Source: Butyrivibrio sp. WCD3002 (GTDB lineage Bacteria > Bacillota > Clostridia > Lachnospirales > Lachnospiraceae). From it: 64,000 nucleotides of DNA. Location of the stretch: NCBI RefSeq assembly GCF_000424265.1, contig NZ_AUJO01000007.1, positions 124,001-188,000 of the forward strand, read 5' to 3'. The notes below the pieces were generated by a model. The model did not search any database. It saw only the letters and a program-made list of their open reading frames with translations, and was not told where the DNA came from. Shown here piece by piece: positions 51,564-60,190 of the stretch. A program made the translations under genes and the position numbers. How positions within the stretch are numbered: the first letter of the stretch is position 1; the number at the start of each line of letters is the position of its first letter.

Positions 51564-53279
51564 ATGTATATTAGTGAAGTTAAAGAAATTTCAAATTATA
51601 GAAATCTATCAGGAAAGACAATTAAGTTCAATGATAGAGTTAGTTTTTTAATAGGTGAAAATAATATAGGAAAAACAAACATTCTTGAACTGATAAATAC
51701 TATTTTTGCAGTTGGAAAATTTTCGGAGGACGATTTCACAAATATTTTAGAACCTATACGAATTATATTTACAGTACGGTATGAGGATGATGCAATAGGT
51801 TTTTTTGAGGATTATTTTGATGTAGAAGATAATAACTCGATAACAATAATTGCGGAACAAGAAAACGTTGATGGAAGGATAGAATACTATCATGCTACTC
51901 CAAATCATACCAGAATATCGGGAGCATTAATTAAAAAAATTAATATTTTATACTATTATGCGCAAAGAATGCCATCGAAGGAACTGGATTTTAGAAAAAC
52001 AACTGGCTCAGGGAAGGTGCTTAATTACTTTGTTCAGAAAAGCTTAGAAAATTCCGGTATAAACGAATTAGAGGTACTAAATCAAGAAGAATTATCTACA
52101 GTTATTGAAATGCTGAACGGACAAATTAATGGCTTGAACACGGTCACTGGGGATAAAATCAATGCATATCTTGATCCAAGTATGGATAAGGTGATTTCAA
52201 GAATTCTTATGCTTGGAGATGAGAATGGAAGAGAGATCGGAAGCTTGGGTGAAGGAATCCAATATGCTTTCAATATTCTTTTACAGATTATAGAAATAAT
52301 ACATAATGTTAAGATATCTAGGCGCGATGAAGAGTTTCAGGAACGATTAATAACGATTGAGGACAAAAAGTTTTTTCCATTGATTTTATTACTTGATGAA
52401 CCTGAAATACATCAACATCCATATCGTCAAAGAAATATGATCAAGAAGATAGATAGTCTTATGAATAATAAGAATGCTGTGTTTGTTTCGCTTCTTAGTG
52501 ATTTATTTCAAATTGACGGATTGATTGGGCAAGTATTCGTAGCCACACATTCGCCAAATATATTATTAAGCGATTATCATCAATTTGTTCGCATTTATAG
52601 AACAGAAAATGAAGAATTATCAATATCTTCAGGGATGGATATCACTCTTGAGGGAAAACTATATAAGCATATGCTTAGAAATTTTGTTGCACTAAAAGAG
52701 GCAATGTTTAGTCGCTGTGTTGTATTTGTGGAAGGCGATACTGAAAATGGGGCAATTCCTGTTTTCGCGCAAAGGAAAGAATTTGATTTGGACGAGCACG
52801 GGGTTGGGATTGTAAAATTGGATGGCGCTGATAGTGTTAAGCCCTGCATGGAATTATACAGAAGGTTTGGAATAAAATGCTTAGCGATAATAGATAGGGA
52901 CAAATTTGAATCTTATGATGGAATGGAAAACATTTTCTTCACTACAGAGATGGATTATGAATCAGACGTATATGCTAAGTTCGAATTTATTGATTATTTA
53001 AAATGTTGTAAAGAACTTGAAATGATGAATCCTTTTATTGGAATTCTGCAAAGGAAGGGGGTCTCTTTTGATGTGCCTAGTTTTATTGAAAATCCAACAG
53101 TGATAGATATAAGTACAAGTGTTGGACAGGAAATTATGGTTGAAAACAAGGAGAGTCAATTAGATAAATTAAAAGGATCAAAAAATGCGTCTAAGGGAGC
53201 AATTTTAGCTGAGTACGTAACTTCTATACCCGATGTATTCAGTGATGTTATTGATATGCTGAATACGGAGAGTGTGTGA
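51564..53279 (+). CDS. OLD-family ATPase/TOPRIM nuclease (GajA-like)
   Basis: A 571-residue protein from the ATG at 51564 (GGTGGGG upstream). The ABC-like ATPase has Walker A GENNIGKT (K37), SLGEGIQYAFN as signature and LLLDEPEIHQHPY as Walker B, with FVATHSPNILLSD. A TOPRIM domain follows: VVFVEGDTENGAI with the acidic Glu, and CLAIIDRDKFE as D-x-D. Paired with a UvrD helicase it matches the Gabija GajA/GajB layout, in which GajA is a DNA nuclease. It starts 24 bases after brxL and its stop overlaps the helicase start. Confidence 0.88.
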   Translation: MYISEVKEISNYRNLSGKTIKFNDRVSFLIGENNIGKTNILELINTIFAVGKFSEDDFTNILEPIRIIFTVRYEDDAIGFFEDYFDVEDNNSITIIAEQENVDGRIEYYHATPNHTRISGALIKKINILYYYAQRMPSKELDFRKTTGSGKVLNYFVQKSLENSGINELEVLNQEELSTVIEMLNGQINGLNTVTGDKINAYLDPSMDKVISRILMLGDENGREIGSLGEGIQYAFNILLQIIEIIHNVKISRRDEEFQERLITIEDKKFFPLILLLDEPEIHQHPYRQRNMIKKIDSLMNNKNAVFVSLLSDLFQIDGLIGQVFVATHSPNILLSDYHQFVRIYRTENEELSISSGMDITLEGKLYKHMLRNFVALKEAMFSRCVVFVEGDTENGAIPVFAQRKEFDLDEHGVGIVKLDGADSVKPCMELYRRFGIKCLAIIDRDKFESYDGMENIFFTTEMDYESDVYAKFEFIDYLKCCKELEMMNPFIGILQRKGVSFDVPSFIENPTVIDISTSVGQEIMVENKESQLDKLKGSKNASKGAILAEYVTSIPDVFSDVIDMLNTESV

Positions 53280-55039
53280 TGGATATAGAAAAAATTCGAG
53301 AATTGCATTCTAATGATGCTGATCAACTAGATTTTATCTTTTCCAATGATTCAAGAATAGTAGTTACTGCACCAGCAGGATGTGGAAAAACAACAGCAAT
53401 GGTTAGCAAAGTGGCAAGGGAATTGTGTTCGGGAAAAGTTGGACATAATAAAAAAGTCTTAGCCATGACTTTTAGTGTTAATGCTGCAATAAAAATTAAG
53501 GATTCATTGAAAAAACTTTTGCCAGAGTTAATGGAAGAAACACCGCAATTGTTAAAACGTGTTGATGTTTCTAATTATCATCATTTTGCTTTAAGACTTC
53601 TGTATAAATATGGATACAGTTTAAATGAAAGGTTGTTGAACCTTTCTGAATTTCAAATACAGGATGATGAAATAGCTGCTTCTAATCTCATAGAAAGAGA
53701 TTCTCAGATAATAAGAGATTTTAACGAAGCAATTAATGCTGCAGATACAGGCATGGTTTATGCAAAAATTTTTGATTATTGGAATATCTTAAATGAAAAA
53801 CTATTTTGCAGAAACATAATTACCTATAATGGCATACTTGTCGCAGCTATAAAACTTCTGGCAAACGAAAGTATTTCGAGTTTTTACCAAAAGTATTATC
53901 AAATGATTATTATTGATGAATTCCAGGATACAAATTTATTGGGATTTATGCTTATTCAAAATCTCGTAAGTGATAATATGATTGTTTTTCTTGGTGATGA
54001 TATCCAGAAGATATATGGGTTCATAGGTGCAGTAGATGGAGCGATGGGACGCCTTACAGAACGATTTAATGCAACCCAGTATAATTTCAAAACAAATTAT
54101 CGTTTTCAGCATAATGAGAGATTAAAGCAACTAGATACGTTTGTACGTGAATATGCTAAGAATTATAGAAAGACAGATGTTAAAGGAAACATACTACTTA
54201 AAAAATTGCCTAATAGTCAAGAAGAGACAGCATTTGTGGTGGAAGGGATAAAGTCTATCTATGAAGCGAATGATTGTAATGTGGCGGTTCTTCTACGAGC
54301 TGGATGGCAAGGCAATGAAATCGCAGAACAACTTCAACAATTGAATATTCCATTCTTTAATGCTTTATACAGTGAAACGGATACGGAGTTCAAAAGATTT
54401 TATACGATTGCAAGGGAGGAGTATCATAAGATACCATCTGGTAAGGCACTTCAAAAAGAACTCAAAAAGTGTTTGACTGCGGTAAAAGAGCGCGAAAACG
54501 AAATATATGATGAACCGTCAAAAAAATATATCTTCGATTCATTGTATCATCTCCTTGATAAACTATTTGTAGTATCTCATGACTGGGAGGAAACTTTAAA
54601 AGATAAGTATATCGACATAGATTTTTATTTAGAAAATAATGGCTTAAAGCATATGATGGAATATATAGATGAGCGAATTATTCTCACAACAATTCATTCA
54701 GCAAAAGGACTTGAATGGGACTATGTCATTATTCCACAAATGATAGCAGGTATTTATCCAAGCTATAGACATGTATGTAAGGAATGTCAAGCAGTTGGCG
54801 GTTGTAATCAGGGATTTGATTATTGTGAAACCTTGTTTTCTAAGGAGGTTGAAGTTTCTATAAAAGATGAAATAAATACATTTTATGTTGCTCTGACTCG
54901 GGCAAAAAAGGAAGTGTTTATAACAACATATTCTGGAAATAATCAGTGGAACTATCCAAATAAGTCCAATTGTCTTATAAATTTGGAGGGATTAACCCAA
55001 ACTGATTATGACTGGTATGCAGTAATTGAGGCAATATAA
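53279..55039 (+). CDS. UvrD-like helicase (GajB-like) with a cysteine cluster
   Basis: A 586-residue superfamily 1 helicase overlapping the OLD gene by one base (TGATG). Motif I is TAPAGCGKTTAM (K37), motif II is IIIDEFQDTN, motif III is LGDDIQKIYGF, motif V is TTIHSAKGLEWD and motif VI is YVALTRAKKEVF. Between V and VI lies a cluster C500-x2-C503-x5-C509-x6-C516 that probably binds zinc. Gabija GajB proteins are similar, though somewhat shorter. It probably unwinds or senses DNA for the partner nuclease. Confidence 0.88.
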   Translation: MDIEKIRELHSNDADQLDFIFSNDSRIVVTAPAGCGKTTAMVSKVARELCSGKVGHNKKVLAMTFSVNAAIKIKDSLKKLLPELMEETPQLLKRVDVSNYHHFALRLLYKYGYSLNERLLNLSEFQIQDDEIAASNLIERDSQIIRDFNEAINAADTGMVYAKIFDYWNILNEKLFCRNIITYNGILVAAIKLLANESISSFYQKYYQMIIIDEFQDTNLLGFMLIQNLVSDNMIVFLGDDIQKIYGFIGAVDGAMGRLTERFNATQYNFKTNYRFQHNERLKQLDTFVREYAKNYRKTDVKGNILLKKLPNSQEETAFVVEGIKSIYEANDCNVAVLLRAGWQGNEIAEQLQQLNIPFFNALYSETDTEFKRFYTIAREEYHKIPSGKALQKELKKCLTAVKERENEIYDEPSKKYIFDSLYHLLDKLFVVSHDWEETLKDKYIDIDFYLENNGLKHMMEYIDERIILTTIHSAKGLEWDYVIIPQMIAGIYPSYRHVCKECQAVGGCNQGFDYCETLFSKEVEVSIKDEINTFYVALTRAKKEVFITTYSGNNQWNYPNKSNCLINLEGLTQTDYDWYAVIEAI

Positions 55040-55368
55040 TGAAATATCCAGTAATAACATTATGCGGCAGTACCCGCTTTAAGGATGAATTTATGATGGC
55101 ACAGAAGAAGCTTACGTTGGAGGGCAATATAGTTATCAGCGTAGGTCTCTTTGGTCATTCTGGTGACGAAGAAGTCTGGGATGGAATGGATGAAGGTACT
55201 TTATCCAAGACCAAGGAAATGCTCGATGATATGCACAAACGTAAGATTGATATGGCTGACAGTATTTTTGTGATTAATGTTGGTGGATATATTGGAGATA
55301 GTACACGCTCTGAGATAGAGTATGCAAAGGCACATGGCAAGAAAGTTAGATATTTGGAAGAATTATAA
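55039..55368 (+). CDS. Nucleoside 2-deoxyribosyltransferase-like protein
   Basis: A 109-residue Rossmann-like protein. ITLCGSTRFKDEFMMAQKKL, the central KRKIDMADSIFVINVGGY and DSTRSEIEYAKAHGKKVRYL match the DUF4406/nucleoside deoxyribosyltransferase fold (G-S-x-R, D-x-AD, GxxxxxE). It would bind nucleotides or NAD-like ligands; deoxyribosyl transfer is inferred. The start overlaps the helicase stop (TAATG), so it is translationally coupled to the Gabija-like pair. It might make or remove a nucleotide signal. Confidence 0.75.
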   Translation: MKYPVITLCGSTRFKDEFMMAQKKLTLEGNIVISVGLFGHSGDEEVWDGMDEGTLSKTKEMLDDMHKRKIDMADSIFVINVGGYIGDSTRSEIEYAKAHGKKVRYLEEL

Positions 55369-55415
55369 TTTTCAATGGATAGACCAACATTCAAAGAACA
55401 GCTTTGGAGGTTCTT

Positions 55416-55976
55416 ATGCGTATATTAAAAAACAATTTGTCTAGGGTCATGGCTCCGTATGTTAAACGTAAAGATGGTGTGCTATGCGTAAAACGAGGAA
55501 AGGTAGATGAAGCAATAAATGCAGTCCTTGAAGCTTATGATAACGAGGGCTGTGCTACTGTGGAAACAAACGAAAATGGAAGAGAATACTTGATAGTCTA
55601 TGCTGCGGACAAGAATCATCTTAGAAAAGTCCAAGAGTACTACATAGGTGAATCAAAAGAGAAAAATGCTGATAAAAGTGTTGCAAAGACTAAAGAAGAA
55701 TCTGCGCCGAAGGAAGATAATTCCGTAAAACCTGATAAACAGGAAAATAAAGAGATTATCAAGGGTGAGAATTTTGAAATTCTTAAGCAAGTTGGGGTAT
55801 TATCTGAATCACCAAAAGGTTGGAAAAAAGAAATAAACATTATTTCATGGCATGGTAAAGAACCTAAATATGACATTAGAGAATGGGATCCAGAACATAA
55901 AAAGATGGGCAAGGGTATAACACTTACAGAAGAAGAACTGAAAAAACTGGAGGATGTATTAAAGTCTAGCCGGTAA
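55416..55976 (+). CDS. PC4/YdbC-domain single-strand DNA-binding protein
   Basis: A 186-residue protein from the ATG at 55416 (TTTGGAGG upstream). The C-terminal 65 residues have the PC4/YdbC pattern: GWKKEINIISWHGKEPKYDI, then REWDPEHKKMGKGITLTEEE. The N-terminal 80 residues are an unknown alpha/beta domain (YVKRKDGVLCVKRGKVDEAI), joined by a Lys/Glu linker. PC4-type domains bind single-stranded DNA as dimers. It is the first gene of the DprA/PRTase-helicase cassette and could deliver ssDNA to it. Confidence 0.8.
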   Translation: MRILKNNLSRVMAPYVKRKDGVLCVKRGKVDEAINAVLEAYDNEGCATVETNENGREYLIVYAADKNHLRKVQEYYIGESKEKNADKSVAKTKEESAPKEDNSVKPDKQENKEIIKGENFEILKQVGVLSESPKGWKKEINIISWHGKEPKYDIREWDPEHKKMGKGITLTEEELKKLEDVLKSSR

Positions 55977-55999
55977 CCGTTTAATATGAGGATTTTGTA

Positions 56000-56938
56000 A
56001 TGAAAAAGCTCAGAGAAATTCTTTTACTAAAAGCAGTAGGTGGTGTAGGGAATGCAAGGATTAGTAAGTTTTATCTTCAGTATTTACTTAAGGATGAGGG
56101 TATTGATGAATTAAAAAATCTTGTGTTAGCCAATGAAGCAAAGGCTGATAGGGATAGTGTTAATGAGGCTATTGAAAGCTCTAATAAAATATATAATACC
56201 ATTTTAGATAGGAGTGATTTGCAAGTATATACAATCTTGGATGCCGAATATCCTAAGAAACTGAATACCCTGGGGAATAAACGTCCTTGCATCATATATG
56301 TAAAAGGCGACGTATCGGTGCTTGACGAAAAAAACATAGCAGTTGTTGGAACACGTGATCCGGTGAAGCATGCAGCTGACAAGGAGTTGGCTTTCGTAAA
56401 AGCAACCATTGAGCGTTCTGAACGTGTGATTATAAGCGGTTTGGCAGCAGGATGCGATACTATTGCACATAAAGTCTGTATTGATTCCGGAGGTAAAACA
56501 GTGGCTGTGTTACCATGTGGATTCGATCATATTGTTCCGGAAGAAAACAAAGCTCTTTGTGATGAGATACTGGATACAGGAGGAGCGTTGATTTCGGAGT
56601 ATCCGCCGGATACGAAAGCAACGCAGTACACCTTTGTTGAGAGGGATGCCATTATCGCAGCACTTGGGGATGCGACGTTTGTTATGCAGTGTGGTATGAA
56701 GAGCGGAACCATGCACACTGTAAGCGCGGCTGAAAAAATGCATCGAAAGATTGGCGTTTATAATCCTGGAGATAATGCTATTGGAGATTTTTCTGGAAAT
56801 AGGTATATAATAAAGAGTAAGGATGGATTTTCCATAAGCGATACGGAGGAGCTTGGAAAGTTTTTGGAATCATTGAGGGAATCGGAAGGTACTGACGAAC
56901 CTGTTCAAATGACTATATTTGATATTATGGGTGATTGA
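56000..56938 (+). CDS. DprA-like protein (SLOG/Rossmann fold)
   Basis: A 312-residue protein. An N-terminal helical region (LLKAVGGVGNARISKFYL) is SAM-like. The Rossmann part has KNIAVVGTRDPVKHAADKEL, ERVIISGLAAGCDTIAHKVC, GKTVAVLPCGFDHIVPEENK and GGALISEYPPDTK, all matching DprA. Canonical RNRIIAGLS is changed to ERDAIIAALG, and the GTMHTVSAAEK segment is kept. DprA binds ssDNA and loads RecA in transformation; mobile-element DprA-like proteins of the SLOG group are proposed nucleotide sensors. The next gene overlaps by four bases. Confidence 0.85.
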   Translation: MKKLREILLLKAVGGVGNARISKFYLQYLLKDEGIDELKNLVLANEAKADRDSVNEAIESSNKIYNTILDRSDLQVYTILDAEYPKKLNTLGNKRPCIIYVKGDVSVLDEKNIAVVGTRDPVKHAADKELAFVKATIERSERVIISGLAAGCDTIAHKVCIDSGGKTVAVLPCGFDHIVPEENKALCDEILDTGGALISEYPPDTKATQYTFVERDAIIAALGDATFVMQCGMKSGTMHTVSAAEKMHRKIGVYNPGDNAIGDFSGNRYIIKSKDGFSISDTEELGKFLESLRESEGTDEPVQMTIFDIMGD

Positions 56939-59900
56939 AATTGGAGTTCAAACGTACTGATTCTGGAATTCTATATCTTTATGATTACTATCCGTCAAGA
57001 TATGCAGAGCATAACGGCGTAAGTGAGAATATTCTGAAATTTAAGGATAATGATGACTATGCCGTTGCTTCTTTATGCACTGATATTAAGGGTGCTATTG
57101 ATGTATATTTCAAAAAAAGGCGAGAAGCCTTATCTGATGCGATTGTCTGCATCGTTCCTTCACATGAAAAAGATATATATAGCGACGCACTTAAGTTTCT
57201 TGCAAGTAGTGTTTGCGATGAGTTTGGGTGTAAGAATGTGTGGAATCTTATACTCAGGACAAAGACCCATGAGAAATTGTCGGGTGGTGGAGATAGGAGT
57301 GTAAAAGGGCTTCTTGATACCATGGCGCTATACGCAGGATATGATTTAACAGCCAAAACAGTTGTGGTATTCGATGATATAACTACTACCGGTAATACCC
57401 TGGAGGCGGTAAAGAAACTGCTTAAAGAAAAAGGTGCTAAGGATATTTATGCCATAACACTTGGAAATACCTGTGAAGGGACAGCCAAAACAGATCTTCA
57501 AAATGATGAAACCGGTAACATTGAGCCGGATAATACTGAGCGCGAACAGAAAGAAGAGAAGAAAAATAGTATTTTGCCCATAAGTTCTATAAAGCATGAG
57601 AAGGAATACTCTCATGAGCTTGGTGCGAAATATTCTGTGCTTTTGTGTGGACAAAGTCTGTCTGAATATCTTGATAGCATAAAAAAATGGATTGATTATG
57701 GTATTAAGGTTTTATGGTTTGGTGATGCTGCGTCTGTCGAAGCACTTAAAGGGATAGATAATAGTAAGGAATATATCAAAGCGCGCTTGCTTCAGGTTTT
57801 TGTTGTGAGCGGATATAAGGGAATTGTGATAGATGGGAATGATGAGTCTGGTCTTATTGATAGGCTGGAATCAGCATGCCCATCTTTTAATGCTGCGCAG
57901 TACAGGGTTGAGCATTGTAGCCCCGATGAACATATTGTTGTTCAAGCAAGTGCTGGCACTGGTAAAACCTCAGTAATGATAGACAGAATAATGTATCTTA
58001 TGCACACAGTTCCGGGGCTTCATATGTACGATATCTATATGATCACGTTCACTAATGATGCCACAGAGGAGATGAACCGCAGGCTTCAGGATAACTTGTT
58101 GAACCGATATCATTTGACTGGAAATGTTAAGTATTTCAGGTGGGTTGAAGAACAGTCCCAGATGAATATCAGTACTATTCATAGTTTTTCTTATGAAGTG
58201 CTTCGGAAGTACGGCATTAAGCAGGGCTTTACCGGGAATCTTAGTATAAAGAGCTTCAAGAAAGATCGTAACGATCTGATATTTGAATATATGGATAACC
58301 TGCTGGAAACAGATTCTTCCATAAAAGATCAAGTTGGAGAGCAGTATTATACGACGAAGGCTCTGATAGATATGTTTTGGGATGAGTGTGCAAAGGTTGG
58401 TCTGTCACATGAGGCAATTCATAACCTGAAATGGGGAGAGACATTTCCTAATAAAGAATCAAACAAGTTCGGCAAGTTTGCAAAGGAAATAATTCCTAAG
58501 CTTGATGATGAGTTTTTCGAAGTAAAGCGCAAGATGGATGCAATATCCTTGAGCGATATCATCAGGGATCTGCAGATGGTTCTTGGGGAATTCATAAAGC
58601 AGAAAGAAAGAGATGATGCTAGTGAGAGTCCATTATCTGGGCTTGGAATGAAGTATCTTTTTATAGATGAATTCCAGGATACAGATTTATCTCAGATAGA
58701 TGTTGCTAATCAGTTGGTAAAACTAACAGGGACAAAGCTCTTTGTCGTTGGTGATGTAAAACAGAGTATCTATGGCTTTAGAGGTGCAAATGACGAAGCA
58801 TTTCAAACGCTGTATAAAGCACTTGATGGAAATGGAAATTGTACTGGTCATATAGATTTTTCATTGAAGAATAACTATAGAACTGCGGCAACCCTCATGC
58901 AATCAATGGACAAAATCTTTGCCAGATGGGGAAGCTCTGAGATGCTTAAATATGATGCGCCAGTAGTTCCATTAAATAAGGATGTGTGTGGGGGACTTAT
59001 AATATATCATTGCGTCGAACCAGAAAAACCTGATGGGGTAATACTTTCAGAGAGCGAGGAAGATAAGGAGAAGACTGAGGATTTCTTTGAAAGAAGACAG
59101 AATTTGTTTGAAGATCCATCGCAGCCTTCAGCGAGAGAAATAGCAGAGAATACACAGAAAGCCCTTGATGATCTTATGGATAGGGTTGAGAAATTAAAGG
59201 AGGCAGGCAAAGAGCCTGATGAGAAATTTAGAGTAGTACTGTTGACAAGAACCAATGGTCAGCTGGATCAGTTGTCCATGCTCCTAAGAAAGCATAAGAT
59301 TCCAAACGTAACGAAGAGGGAAGGATATTTTTATAAAAGCGAGGCAGTGAGGGATTTTTATGCTCTTATATGCTCCTTCTTATTTGAAAATGAACCGAAG
59401 CATATGTTTAATTTCTTGATGACGCCTTATGCTGGGGATGTCGGAACTATAGACATTAAGGCAATGGAGGCGTTAAACGGGGATAAAGAGCAATTATGTT
59501 TATATCTGTCTGATTTTATTAGGAAAACAAAGTGGTATAACTATAGGAACGAACTAAGGCTAAGACCAATTATTTCAGTTTTGAAGGACATAGTTGAACA
59601 GATTCCGGTAGTCGAGAACTTTATTGTTAATACAAGGAGAGCTCTTCTGGATGATGGTTGGGATGAAGAGAATGCTAAAGCAGTAACTTATGCCAGGGCG
59701 TCACAATATAAAGCAAACCTTGAGAAGCTCATTGAGCTTATACAAAGTAATTTCAGTGACGAGAGGCTTAGCTTATATGTGCTCTATGTTTTCTTAAAAT
59801 CACAGATAGCTACGAACCGTGAGGAAGAAGAACCTGAGACCAGGAATGATAATGATTATAAAAGTGTTCTGTGCATGACTACACATAAATCAAAGGGATT

Positions 59901-60186
59901 GGAGTTTGACACAATAATCCTTCCTTACACTGGGAAAAAGCTCTCGTCGAAAGAAAGAACGGAAATGATTATTGATACCAAGGATCTTCGAGTGGGATGG
60001 AACGGAGGCGGATTAAATTTCCAAAATGAATTCTACACGGATATGCATGAGATGAAAGTGTTTAAGGATAGGGCGGAAGAACATCGAATTTTGTATGTTG
60101 CCATGACGAGGGCAATAAACAAACTTATTGTTATCGAACCAATGCGACCTAAGGAAGATACTTGGGCCAGCTATATAGGATTATAA
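56935..60186 (+). CDS. Phosphoribosyltransferase-UvrD/AddA helicase fusion
   Basis: An 1083-residue fusion starting at TTG 56935, four bases inside the DprA-like gene. Residues 1-180 are a type I phosphoribosyltransferase with the PRPP motif VVVFDDITTTGNT (D147, D148). Residues 330-1083 are an SF1A helicase: QASAGTGKTS (K344), IDEFQDTD, GDVKQSIYGFRG, TTHKSKGLEFD and YVAMTRAINK. The C-terminus stops just after motif VI, so the AddA-type nuclease domain is absent. Combining nucleotide-ligand and DNA-unwinding domains suggests that DNA processing is tied to a nucleotide signal. I know no named system with this order. Confidence 0.88.
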   Translation: MKLEFKRTDSGILYLYDYYPSRYAEHNGVSENILKFKDNDDYAVASLCTDIKGAIDVYFKKRREALSDAIVCIVPSHEKDIYSDALKFLASSVCDEFGCKNVWNLILRTKTHEKLSGGGDRSVKGLLDTMALYAGYDLTAKTVVVFDDITTTGNTLEAVKKLLKEKGAKDIYAITLGNTCEGTAKTDLQNDETGNIEPDNTEREQKEEKKNSILPISSIKHEKEYSHELGAKYSVLLCGQSLSEYLDSIKKWIDYGIKVLWFGDAASVEALKGIDNSKEYIKARLLQVFVVSGYKGIVIDGNDESGLIDRLESACPSFNAAQYRVEHCSPDEHIVVQASAGTGKTSVMIDRIMYLMHTVPGLHMYDIYMITFTNDATEEMNRRLQDNLLNRYHLTGNVKYFRWVEEQSQMNISTIHSFSYEVLRKYGIKQGFTGNLSIKSFKKDRNDLIFEYMDNLLETDSSIKDQVGEQYYTTKALIDMFWDECAKVGLSHEAIHNLKWGETFPNKESNKFGKFAKEIIPKLDDEFFEVKRKMDAISLSDIIRDLQMVLGEFIKQKERDDASESPLSGLGMKYLFIDEFQDTDLSQIDVANQLVKLTGTKLFVVGDVKQSIYGFRGANDEAFQTLYKALDGNGNCTGHIDFSLKNNYRTAATLMQSMDKIFARWGSSEMLKYDAPVVPLNKDVCGGLIIYHCVEPEKPDGVILSESEEDKEKTEDFFERRQNLFEDPSQPSAREIAENTQKALDDLMDRVEKLKEAGKEPDEKFRVVLLTRTNGQLDQLSMLLRKHKIPNVTKREGYFYKSEAVRDFYALICSFLFENEPKHMFNFLMTPYAGDVGTIDIKAMEALNGDKEQLCLYLSDFIRKTKWYNYRNELRLRPIISVLKDIVEQIPVVENFIVNTRRALLDDGWDEENAKAVTYARASQYKANLEKLIELIQSNFSDERLSLYVLYVFLKSQIATNREEEEPETRNDNDYKSVLCMTTHKSKGLEFDTIILPYTGKKLSSKERTEMIIDTKDLRVGWNGGGLNFQNEFYTDMHEMKVFKDRAEEHRILYVAMTRAINKLIVIEPMRPKEDTWASYIGL

Positions 60187-60190
60187 GGAT

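Noticed and set aside
56000..56938. Housekeeping dprA
   Set aside because: The RNRIIAGLS segment is altered, the usual topA neighbour is absent within the window, and the gene is coupled to a PRTase-helicase; a specialised DprA-like protein is more likely.
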